This document shows, piece after piece, positions 1 to 6,497 of a stretch of DNA of 8,093 nt (positions are counted from its first letter, which is position 1; each line of letters starts with the position of its first letter). The DNA is from an uncultured Anaerobutyricum sp. (lineage in GTDB: Bacteria; Bacillota; Clostridia; Lachnospirales; Lachnospiraceae). The stretch spans positions 1-8,093 of the forward strand of contig CAKREJ010000075.1 in NCBI GenBank assembly GCA_934317185.1, in the 5' to 3' direction. The notes beneath the pieces are model-generated. The model saw nothing but the letters and a program-made list of their open reading frames with translations, was not told the DNA's origin and made no database searches. Position numbers and translations under genes: made by a program.

Positions 1-56
1 AATAAGGTGAAAAATGTCAAGGTAAGAAGTTTGTAAGGACTTTTAGAGTAGTTTTA

Positions 57-65
57 TGGTAAAAT
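57..65 (+). promoter_or_regulatory. Probable extended -10 promoter for the two-component/ABC operon
   Basis: The sequence reads TGG followed by TAAAAT, which fits an extended -10 element (TGn plus five of six bases of TATAAT). Transcription would start near 70-73 and leave a leader of about 113 nt before the response regulator. No good -35 is seen at 16-18 bp spacing: TTGTAA at 31-36 lies too far upstream. Three AAGG words (starting at 4, 19 and 35, about 15-16 bp apart) lie just upstream and could be a weak direct-repeat site for an OmpR-family regulator, but they are too short to rely on. The assignment rests on the extended -10 alone. Confidence 0.35.
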
Positions 66-93
66 GTAACCATTCAACAAATTAAGTAAAGAA

Positions 94-129
94 TCTTCTT
101 CCTCTAAGCTAAATGAAGGCAGGAGAAGA
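94..129 (+). other. Imperfect hairpin in the operon leader
   Basis: TCTTC plus TCCT on the left (94-103, with one bulged T at 99) can pair with AGGAGAAGA on the right (121-129), leaving a 17-nt loop. No T-run follows, so it is not an intrinsic terminator. It lies in the predicted 5' untranslated leader, well upstream of the GGAAGGG ribosome binding site at 171-177. It may be a stability or folding element, or may be chance in purine/pyrimidine-rich DNA. Confidence 0.25.
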
Positions 130-184
130 ATTACTAAAAGAATTACCGAAAGGAAACAATAAAACATAAAGGAAGGGCAACAGT

Positions 185-895
185 ATGGAAAAGAATGCTA
201 GTATTCTCGTGGTAGATGATGATAAAGAGATTGCGGATCTCGTGGAGATTTATCTGGTGAATGATGGTTATCAGGTGTTAAAGGCATCGGATGGGGAGCA
301 GTGTTTAGAGACATTGAATAAGCATCCGGAAGTTCGTATGCTTATTCTTGATATTATGATGCCGGGAATTGATGGATTAGAAGTATGCCGTGAGATAAGA
401 AAGACCAGTAATATTCCAATTCTTATTTTATCTGCCAAAGCAGAGGATATGGATAAGATTGTTGGATTTGGTACAGGGGCAGATGATTACCTTACGAAGC
501 CATTTCATCCGTTAGAGCTTCTTGCAAGAGTAAAGTCACAGATGAAGCGTTATACGACAATTCAGTTAGGAGAAGAGCAGGATGTGTCAGGCAAAGATGA
601 GATTGAGATTCAGGATCTTACAATTAACAAGGCGGCACATGTAGTAAAGAAGAACGGAAAGGAAATTGCTCTGACACCGATTGAGTTTGACATTTTGTAT
701 TTGTTAGCTTCTAACAGGGACAGGGTGTTTAGCACGGATGAGATCTTTGAAAAGGTATGGAATGAGAAGGTCTATGAGGTAAATAATACCGTTATGGTTC
801 ATATACGAAGACTGCGAGAGAAGATTGAAGATAATTCCCGAAGCCCGAAGATTTTAAAAACAGTATGGGGGGTAGGTTATAAAATTGAAGGTTAA
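185..895 (+). CDS. OmpR/VanR-family two-component response regulator
   Basis: This cytoplasmic DNA-binding response regulator is probably phosphorylated by the kinase encoded next to it. The N-terminal receiver domain (about residues 6-117) shows the acidic triad D11-D12-D13, the phospho-acceptor D56 in LILDIMMPGIDG, the switch Ser83 and the conserved K105 in TKPF. The C-terminal winged-helix domain (about 140-235) has the LTPIEFDILYLLASN helix, the recognition-helix region VNNTVMVHIRRLREKI and the closing VWGVGYKIE hairpin typical of Trans_Reg_C. The length of 236 residues is normal and both domains are complete. The ATG start is supported by GGAAGGG at 171-177 with 7 nt spacing. The gene overlaps the kinase start by 11 nt, so the two are probably translationally coupled. 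The style is closest to VanR-like regulators of Clostridia, but nothing indicates glycopeptide resistance: there are no van ligase or dehydrogenase genes in the window. The targets are unknown, and autoregulation of this operon is the simplest guess. Confidence 0.95.
   Translation: MEKNASILVVDDDKEIADLVEIYLVNDGYQVLKASDGEQCLETLNKHPEVRMLILDIMMPGIDGLEVCREIRKTSNIPILILSAKAEDMDKIVGFGTGADDYLTKPFHPLELLARVKSQMKRYTTIQLGEEQDVSGKDEIEIQDLTINKAAHVVKKNGKEIALTPIEFDILYLLASNRDRVFSTDEIFEKVWNEKVYEVNNTVMVHIRRLREKIEDNSRSPKILKTVWGVGYKIEG
867..876 (+). promoter_or_regulatory. Ribosome binding site supporting the TTG start of the kinase
   Basis: GGGGGGTAGG lies inside the 3' end of the response regulator gene, 8 nt before TTG at 885. 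The next in-frame ATG (921) has no comparable purine-rich site in front of it. Starting at 921 would also remove the basic N-terminal stretch before the first membrane helix. This favours the TTG start. Confidence 0.55.
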
Positions 896-2045
896 GCGAT
901 TTAAAAGCTTCCGTTTTAAGATGGTAATGTATATGTTTTTAAGCCTTCTTGCTACGATTGCAACAGAAGGTCTTATATTTATGGGAATCTATCTGTATGA
1001 GACGGAGATTATAGCTGGAGAGTATAAGAAGGTGTGGGGAGCATCTGGACAGGGAAAGATGAGTTTAGGAACCTTTACAATGTCCCAGTCAGTGGCACTT
1101 GATGCCTGGGTAATTGCCATATTTACAATCTTGCTTCTGGTTATTTATTTTATACTGATATCGAATAAGTTCGTTATGTATGTCAGAGAAATTATCAATG
1201 GAGTAGAGCGGATGAAGTCAGGAGATCTGATGGAAGAAATTCCTGTTCAGGGAGAGGATGAATTTTCAGAAGTAGCAGCTTCGATTAATGAGATGAGGCA
1301 GAATCTGTATGAAATCATGGAATCCCAAAAAGCCGTAGAAAAGACAAAGGATGAACTCATTACCAATGTGGCACATGATCTGAGAACACCACTCACATCG
1401 ATACTTGGTTATCTGGATCTTCTTACGCAGGGAGACTTTCTTACCGAAGAACAAAAGCAGAAGTATCTGGGAATTGTCTCTTCAAAGGCAAAGCAACTGG
1501 AGACGCTTGTAAAAGATTTATTTGATTATACAAGATACGACAAGAATAAGGTAAAGATAAAGAAAGAGATTTTGGATATGAATCTTTTTGTTCCTCAGTT
1601 GGTGGATGAATTTTATCCAAGTTTTATGGATCATAAATTAGAGTGTCGTACAGATTTTTACGAAGGGGCACTTAATATTGAAGGGAATGGAGAGCTTCTT
1701 GCAAGAGCAATCGGCAATTTGATTTCGAATGCTATTAAGTATGGAGCAGACGGAAAGCTTGTAGAAGTGCATACCGGTTTAAAGGATAAGATGGCATTTG
1801 TAGCGATTGTTAATTACGGGAAGATTATTCCGGCAGAAGAACTTGATAAGATTTTCGATAAATTTTACAGAGTAGAGAATTCAAGATCTTTAAAAACAGG
1901 AGGAACCGGACTTGGACTTGCGATAGCTAAAAATATTGTGAATCTTCATGAAGGAGAAATATGGGCAACAAGTGATGAATCCGGTACAAGATTTCAGATT
2001 GAACTTCCGGTCGTGCAGGCACATACGTCAAAAGCCGGAAAATAA
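885..2045 (+). CDS. VanS-like sensor histidine kinase
   Basis: This is a membrane-bound sensor kinase, the partner of the response regulator just upstream. A basic N-terminus is followed by a first membrane helix (about residues 13-37), a short extracytoplasmic loop of roughly 35 residues, a second helix (about 74-94) and a HAMP linker (about 95-145). The HisKA domain carries the phospho-acceptor H164 in VAHDLRTPLTSI. The ATPase domain has the N-box NLISNAIKYG (278-287), a G1 region VNYGKIIP (309-316), the F-box IFDKFYR (323-329) and the G2 box GGTGLGLAIAK (339-349). Asn instead of Asp in the G1 region is also found in VanS-type kinases, so it is not a sign of inactivity. The length of 386 residues is complete. 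Translation probably begins at TTG, 11 nt inside the regulator gene. The signal is unknown. The small loop leaves little room for a ligand-binding domain, so sensing may occur in the membrane or through a partner protein. Confidence 0.93.
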   Translation: MKVKRFKSFRFKMVMYMFLSLLATIATEGLIFMGIYLYETEIIAGEYKKVWGASGQGKMSLGTFTMSQSVALDAWVIAIFTILLLVIYFILISNKFVMYVREIINGVERMKSGDLMEEIPVQGEDEFSEVAASINEMRQNLYEIMESQKAVEKTKDELITNVAHDLRTPLTSILGYLDLLTQGDFLTEEQKQKYLGIVSSKAKQLETLVKDLFDYTRYDKNKVKIKKEILDMNLFVPQLVDEFYPSFMDHKLECRTDFYEGALNIEGNGELLARAIGNLISNAIKYGADGKLVEVHTGLKDKMAFVAIVNYGKIIPAEELDKIFDKFYRVENSRSLKTGGTGLGLAIAKNIVNLHEGEIWATSDESGTRFQIELPVVQAHTSKAGK

Positions 2046-2069
2046 CAACAAAGATACGAGGAATGAAGT

Positions 2070-4490
2070 ATGATTAATGATTTATTCCGTACTTACAAAA
2101 AAATTATAATATTACTTCTTGTACTTCTGTGTTCCGTTGTTTTCTGGTTTTACGGATGTCGGCATCATCAACGGGGGCAAAAGATAGGTGTAGAATGGAA
2201 CAAGGAGACATTAGAAGGTACGAATGGATACTGTTATAAATTTAAGACAGAGAGCTGCGAGGGAAGTGTTGTTTTTGGTGTAGCAGGATATGTTGCTGTA
2301 GATAAGGAGATGCCGGTGACATTAAAGGTTCGTTCTACAGATGAGAGCTTTACCGGGGTAATGAAGGTTACACTTCCCGGTGAGAATGGAAAGGGAATCG
2401 CTTATCAGTCAGCAATAAAGTGTAGACAATCACAAGAACAGACCATTACTCTGAATGTTCCACAGCTTGGGAATCCATCCGTGGTCTGCTTTGAGATTAA
2501 GGATTCTTTCGGTGTAACTCAGCTATCAAAGAATGTTTCTTTTTCAGATGCGAAAAACAAAGAGAGTGGAAATTCTGATCAGGCGGAAAGTTTAATTGGA
2601 ATATTAAGCAGTCAGCCAAGACAATTATCTTATTTAAACAACATAGGGATTGGAAAAGAGGATGAAGAAGAGGATATAAAATTAATTTCCTTTTCAAAAA
2701 AAAGTATTCCTCAAAGTGCGGAAGCCTTTCAGGGATTAGATGGAATGATTATTGATTCTTTTGATACCAGACAGCTATCACAGGTACAGAAGAATGCTCT
2801 TAAAGAGTGGGTTGAAAAATTAGGAGGCAAACTGCTTATTACAGGTGGAGGCCAGCAAAAAGATCCCTTAGAAGGAATCGGAAAAGATTTTGGGGTCGTA
2901 CAGGAAGGAGTCGGAGTTTCCAGCTTGCATTACGCAGAGGGGGACGATGACGGACAGGATCTTTTGATTCTTATGAGTTCCTTGGAACTTTCGAAAAAAT
3001 ATACCTGGGATTCCTACCAAAACTTTGATCCGGCAATCGCTTATACAGCGACTGTCGGAAGTGGGAAGGTACTAGTGCTTCGCTTTAGCCTTAGCAATAC
3101 ATCTTTTTTGCAATGGAGTGCAAAAGATAAGATGGTTTCGTCTATATTAACTTTGTTTTTAGAAAAGAATGGAGGGACTGAGAACAGGGAGACAAGTCTT
3201 TGGTATGTAAAAAAAGCTTTATATGCTTTTATGAAGTCACAATTACCAAATACATTTTATTATGGTGTTTTCTTTATCTGTTATATTTTACTGCTCGTGA
3301 TGGTTGCCTATTATTATCTGAGAAAGATTAAAAAGAAAGAATATATCTGGGTCGTAGTTCCTGTTTTGGCTATATGCTTTACAGCAGGTATGCTTGTACG
3401 TTCCAGAGGAATGAACGGAAATCATAACAGTGCCTTTTCAGCATTACGAGTGAGGGACAGCGAAAAACAGCAGGAAACGATATATTTTCTTTATCAGACA
3501 AATGAGGGAGAAGAGACGAGTATCAATCTGCTCCCCTCGGTTACTTCGGTGGTGCCAGTGGATTATAATTACCGGATGATTACCGGAAAGAATGTAAAGA
3601 CTTCCGGCGAAGATTTTACGATAAATAACACAAAGAAGGGATTTGATATCGCTTTTGAAGAAAGTGTTCCGGGAAGTTCAAGACTTTTGAAATTATCAGG
3701 AGATACCGGAGATCATTCAGAAAAAGAAGTGTTTAGACAGAATTTGACAGGGAGTTATACGGCATTTTCAGGAGTGATTACAAACATTTCGAAGAATAAT
3801 TTTTCAAGAGTTATTTTGATGAGAGATAACCAGTATGTAATTCTTAGGAATGTAAAAGCAGGAGAGAAGGTGTCAGTTTCTGAAAGTATGGTGAAGTGCT
3901 GGAATCGTTATGACGAAGAAAATACCGCCTTTGGCACGGAAGATGAAAATACCGTAACAGGAAATCTAATGGAATGTATTCAGCAGACTTACATGAATAG
4001 AGAAACCTCCCAAAATGAATTGATTATGGTTGGTATTACGAATGAAAGTGATTTTAAACTTTTTTCAGATGACAATGTTTTAAAGAATCATGTCACAATG
4101 ATAATTAATCATTTTAATATAAAGGAGAATAGCAGCGGAGAAAAGATTTTAAACATTAATATATCTTGTTTAGAACAAAAAGAAGAGGGGTTATCTATCG
4201 GGGAAGATACTTTAGATGATAAGAGGACAGAAGCAGCCTATATATTTGATCGGAAAGAAGATATACAGGCACTTGTCAGGAATAAGGATAACTTTACCGG
4301 TAAAATATATGCGTACAATTATTATACAAAAAAGAAGGATAGAATTTTAGTATCCGCAGGTGACTGTATGTATGAGGATGACTTAGAACCATATTTATCA
4401 GATTCAGGGGAGATGGTGATCACATATCAGCTAAAAGAAAGTAATGAATATGTGACTGCACCGATAATTTCGTTGATTTATAAAGAATAG
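2070..4490 (+). CDS. Large membrane protein with GATase-like ectodomain, ABC-2 accessory type
   Basis: Function is not established. A basic N-terminus and one helix (about residues 11-29) act as a signal anchor. Residues ~60-160 look like a beta-sandwich of the kind seen in clostridial ABC-associated membrane proteins (pattern PVTLKV, F-G-VMKVTLP, then TITLNVP). Residues ~174-365 resemble a class I GATase-like fold (LIGILSSQP, GLDGMIIDSFD, a helix and then GGKLLITGGG). There is no cysteine between 140 and 404, so amidotransferase chemistry is excluded. Two helices (about 397-417 and 425-444) flank a basic RKIKKKEY turn, which places both large parts outside the cell. Residues ~460-806 are beta-rich, with a segment (563-605) reminiscent of the C-terminal domain of the same protein type. 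GAGGAA at 2058-2063 supports the ATG. The gap to the kinase is 24 bp and to the ABC gene 13 bp. By analogy with GldG-like auxiliary proteins it probably works with the downstream ABC subunits. The domain assignment is by eye. Confidence 0.75.
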   Translation: MINDLFRTYKKIIILLLVLLCSVVFWFYGCRHHQRGQKIGVEWNKETLEGTNGYCYKFKTESCEGSVVFGVAGYVAVDKEMPVTLKVRSTDESFTGVMKVTLPGENGKGIAYQSAIKCRQSQEQTITLNVPQLGNPSVVCFEIKDSFGVTQLSKNVSFSDAKNKESGNSDQAESLIGILSSQPRQLSYLNNIGIGKEDEEEDIKLISFSKKSIPQSAEAFQGLDGMIIDSFDTRQLSQVQKNALKEWVEKLGGKLLITGGGQQKDPLEGIGKDFGVVQEGVGVSSLHYAEGDDDGQDLLILMSSLELSKKYTWDSYQNFDPAIAYTATVGSGKVLVLRFSLSNTSFLQWSAKDKMVSSILTLFLEKNGGTENRETSLWYVKKALYAFMKSQLPNTFYYGVFFICYILLLVMVAYYYLRKIKKKEYIWVVVPVLAICFTAGMLVRSRGMNGNHNSAFSALRVRDSEKQQETIYFLYQTNEGEETSINLLPSVTSVVPVDYNYRMITGKNVKTSGEDFTINNTKKGFDIAFEESVPGSSRLLKLSGDTGDHSEKEVFRQNLTGSYTAFSGVITNISKNNFSRVILMRDNQYVILRNVKAGEKVSVSESMVKCWNRYDEENTAFGTEDENTVTGNLMECIQQTYMNRETSQNELIMVGITNESDFKLFSDDNVLKNHVTMIINHFNIKENSSGEKILNINISCLEQKEEGLSIGEDTLDDKRTEAAYIFDRKEDIQALVRNKDNFTGKIYAYNYYTKKKDRILVSAGDCMYEDDLEPYLSDSGEMVITYQLKESNEYVTAPIISLIYKE

Positions 4491-4503
4491 CAGGGGGAGA
4501 AGA

Positions 4504-5409
4504 ATGCTGGATTTTCAAAATATTTCTATTTGCAGGAAAGGGGTAAAAGTATTAGATGATTTCAATCTAAAAGCCCCGGACGGAGTAATACTGGCATTGC
4601 TTGGAGAGGATAAAGAAGCAAAATCCATGCTTCTTAAGACAGCCTCCGGTGGGGAAAAACCAGAAGAAGGACAGATTTATATGGATGGCTTTTCAATCTA
4701 TGAAGACGGAAGAAATGCTTACTGTAATTTTGGCTATATGTCAAAAGAATATGGATTCTATAATCTTTTAAAGGTTGAGGAATACTATGATTTGTTTTTA
4801 TCTTTGTATAAAGTAGGAGGACGTTACCGGAGCAGGCGAATCGAAGAAGTTCTTGAAATTCTTGATATGACACAGTATAAACAGGTTTTTATCGGAGAAC
4901 TGCCCATTGAGACATTTCCATTTTTGTATCTTGGAAAGGCAATCCTGCAGGAACCGGAATGGCTTTTGATGGATGAACCTTTTGATAATATGAGTGTTAC
5001 GGCAAGAAAAAAGATGATAGGTATTTTGTTAGGTCTGCATGAGAAGGGGACATCAATGATAATCAATACATCGATGTATCCGGAAATGATGGGATTTATT
5101 ACAGATGTTGTCGTGATAGAAGGAGGAAAGAATCTGACATTTGGACCGGTGGAAGAAGTATATGCGGAAGCATTATGCAAAAGTCCGGTGAGGATGCATA
5201 TTTTAGCACAGATGGAAAAGGCACTGGAAGTATTAAAAGAAAATCATCTGGTGGACAGAGTAACAGTTGACGGAGATGATGTTATTTTTCGATTTAATGG
5301 TGGAGAAAAAGAAGAAGCAGAGCTATTAACAGATTTAGTTGCATCCGGTGCTTTAATTCATAATTATATGCGAGATCAGGTTAACATAGAAGAAATTTTC
5401 CGGAGGTAG
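4504..5409 (+). CDS. Degenerate ABC transporter ATP-binding protein (ABC-2/NatA type)
   Basis: The protein has the length (301 residues) and layout of an ABC-2-type NBD with the usual C-terminal ~80-residue extension that ends in an EEIFRR motif. Walker A reads GEDKEAKS (34-41): K40 and S41 remain but the inner glycines are gone. The Q-loop position is K81 in MSKEYG. The signature LSGGQ is replaced by LPIET (133-137), although the helix after it (LGKAILQEPEWLL) aligns well. Walker B LLMDEP (154-159) keeps D157 and E158. The D-loop Asp is S164 and the H-loop His is M191. Such a protein may bind nucleotide weakly but is unlikely to hydrolyse ATP as a canonical homodimer. The frame is intact, with a GGGGGAG site before the ATG, and its stop overlaps the next ribosome binding site, so it looks functional. 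It may pair with a second NBD encoded elsewhere or have a regulatory or structural role at the permease. Confidence 0.85.
   Translation: MLDFQNISICRKGVKVLDDFNLKAPDGVILALLGEDKEAKSMLLKTASGGEKPEEGQIYMDGFSIYEDGRNAYCNFGYMSKEYGFYNLLKVEEYYDLFLSLYKVGGRYRSRRIEEVLEILDMTQYKQVFIGELPIETFPFLYLGKAILQEPEWLLMDEPFDNMSVTARKKMIGILLGLHEKGTSMIINTSMYPEMMGFITDVVVIEGGKNLTFGPVEEVYAEALCKSPVRMHILAQMEKALEVLKENHLVDRVTVDGDDVIFRFNGGEKEEAELLTDLVASGALIHNYMRDQVNIEEIFRR
5402..5407 (+). promoter_or_regulatory. Strong ribosome binding site overlapping the upstream stop codon
   Basis: GGAGGT ends on the first base of the TAG stop (5407-5409) of the ABC gene and lies 8 nt before the permease ATG. This arrangement favours translational coupling, so the ABC protein and permease would be made in matched amounts. 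Confidence 0.7.
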
Positions 5410-5415
5410 CAGCGT

Positions 5416-6291
5416 ATGTTGAATCCCTTTTTAAAAGTGGAGTGGTTAAAAGAAGGAAGAAATGTCCGTCTTCCGATGATGATTATTTTTTATAATGCAA
5501 TTCTTGCATTTATTACAATTTTATTTATGTTTTTTAATGCAGAGTCTTTGCAGGAAGGGTATTCTTATAATACGTCTTCTTATCTGTATCAGTTTTTGAT
5601 AATAAGTACCTGCCAGATCGGTATGATTTTTGTTCTGATGCCGTTTTCTGTATGGGGATTTTATGCGACGGACAGAGAAAAGCATATGTTAGAAGAATTC
5701 GCTATGATACCGGGTTCTTCAAAGCAATTTGTAATTGCAAGAGTTTCTGTAATTATTGCTATTTATATGATGCTTTTTGTATCAAGTCTTCCGATTATTT
5801 CTCTGTCTTGTATCTATAGTGGTTTACCGTGGAGAAAAATTATACGACTTGGAATCATGATGCTGATCTGTACATTTTGGAGCACCTCCATTTCTGTTTT
5901 TTCCTTTAGTTTCTGTAAAAAAGGAATTTGGGCGTTTGCACAAAATACCATGATCGAAGCAATATTTATTTTGGGAACAATTTTAGCAACAGAAATAATA
6001 CGTTCTTTTTCAATTTCGGTGACAGGCACAGAAAGTCTTGCACCAATCGCTACTAATTTGTGTATGCTCCTTAGTTTGCTGAATCCTCTGGCAGCGTATA
6101 TGGGGTATTATGGAAATGTTACAGGAGACAGCGGACTTATGAATCTTTATTGTGGCAGGATTGGAATAGATAGTTCTACGCAGACTTTTTCTTTTTTGTT
6201 TTATAAGGCAGCAAGTATCATGTGCATTCTTATGGGAATTGCTTTTATTGCTCTGGCAGTATGGCAGATGGAGAAGCAGGCGAAGGAATAA
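5416..6291 (+). CDS. ABC-2-type membrane permease
   Basis: This is an integral membrane subunit of 291 residues, predicted to form the transmembrane partner of the ABC-type protein encoded 6 bp upstream. Hydrophobic segments lie at about residues 20-40, 56-80, 107-133, 143-166, 172-196 and 262-284, giving six helices. A weaker hydrophobic stretch at 208-228 precedes a ~30-residue loop. Between helices 2 and 3 is the cytosolic coupling segment TDREKHMLEEFAMIPGSS, matching the E-R-x-x-T-L-E-x-L-x-x-x-P pattern of ABC-2 permeases of the NatB/GldF kind. The amphipathic N-terminus (NPFLKVEWLKEGRN) is also typical. The substrate cannot be read from the sequence. It is the last gene of the tight operon, and no convincing terminator follows. 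Since its only linked NBD is degenerate, it may not be a conventional transporter. Confidence 0.85.
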   Translation: MLNPFLKVEWLKEGRNVRLPMMIIFYNAILAFITILFMFFNAESLQEGYSYNTSSYLYQFLIISTCQIGMIFVLMPFSVWGFYATDREKHMLEEFAMIPGSSKQFVIARVSVIIAIYMMLFVSSLPIISLSCIYSGLPWRKIIRLGIMMLICTFWSTSISVFSFSFCKKGIWAFAQNTMIEAIFILGTILATEIIRSFSISVTGTESLAPIATNLCMLLSLLNPLAAYMGYYGNVTGDSGLMNLYCGRIGIDSSTQTFSFLFYKAASIMCILMGIAFIALAVWQMEKQAKE

Positions 6292-6400
6292 AGAGTGAAA
6301 ATAAATGATAAAAAGAAATAAAAACAGGCAGAAATTGTTCGAAAATTTTGTTAAAAAAATAAAAAAGAATAAATAAGAATGAAAACCTTCAAATTATGCG
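6292..6400. other. A-rich intergenic segment without a gene
   Basis: The stretch after the permease is dominated by A-runs on the plus strand (for example around 6352-6370). I see no open frame with a ribosome binding site and no GC stem followed by a T-run. It may act as an upstream A/T-rich activating region for the thrC promoter, which begins at about 6401. Confidence 0.5.
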
Positions 6401-6429
6401 TATACAAAAAGTTTGGATTATGCTATAAT
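6401..6429 (+). promoter_or_regulatory. Promoter for thrC, extended -10 type
   Basis: TATAAT at 6424-6429 is a perfect -10, preceded by TGC at 6421-6423 (extended -10). TATACA at 6401-6406 matches four of six bases of the -35 consensus at exactly 17 bp spacing, with A-rich DNA upstream. The expected start is near 6435-6437, giving a leader of about 60 nt. This makes thrC independent of the upstream operon. Confidence 0.75.
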
Positions 6430-6445
6430 TGTGACGTTTATTTGA

Positions 6446-6479
6446 TTGTGAAACACACTTGTGTGCGGCTGACGCACAC
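6446..6479 (+). promoter_or_regulatory. thrC leader with alternately pairing GTGTG/CACAC repeats
   Basis: GTGTGCG (6461-6467) and CGCACAC (6473-6479) form a perfect 7-bp stem with loop GCTGA, ending 7 nt before the Shine-Dalgarno. Upstream, CACAC (6454-6458) could pair with the same GTGTG, or with TTGTG (6446-6450). The segments thus allow mutually exclusive folds in the short leader. The leader is too short for a T-box. CACAC-TT-GTGTG is also a small dyad that a DNA-binding protein could use. Function is unproven. Confidence 0.4.
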
Positions 6480-6486
6480 TGCATAT

Positions 6487-6493
6487 AGGAGGT
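6487..6493 (+). promoter_or_regulatory. Ribosome binding site of thrC
   Basis: AGGAGGT is a full consensus match located 4 nt before the ATG at 6498. It fixes the start codon and indicates efficient translation when the adjacent leader hairpin does not interfere. Confidence 0.8.
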
Positions 6494-6497
6494 AGAA

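Noticed and set aside
1809..1832. Asn in place of Asp in the kinase G1 box as a sign of an inactive kinase
   Set aside because: VanS-type kinases also have Asn here, and the H, N, F and G2 boxes are intact.
185..2045. Glycopeptide-resistance (van) cluster because of the VanRS-like pair
   Set aside because: No D-Ala-D-Lac ligase, dehydrogenase or D,D-dipeptidase gene is present, and VanRS-like pairs are widespread in Clostridia.
2130..2162. Cysteine at residue 30 of the 806-residue protein as a lipobox
   Set aside because: The preceding residues are FYG, not the usual [LVI][ASTVI][GAS] before Cys, and the helix fits a signal anchor better.
2696..2703. A8 run inside the 806-residue gene as a phase-variation switch
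   Set aside because: A single A8 tract encoding Lys-Lys-Ser is expected by chance in AT-rich DNA, and the frame is intact.
3054..3071. GSGK in the 806-residue protein as a P-loop
   Set aside because: It lacks the full GxxxxGK[ST] pattern and sits before a hydrophobic strand typical of the GATase-like fold.
4824..5180. Minus-strand open frame of 118 codons opposite the ABC gene
   Set aside because: It is antisense to a recognisable NBD coding sequence and has low-complexity composition typical of a shadow frame.
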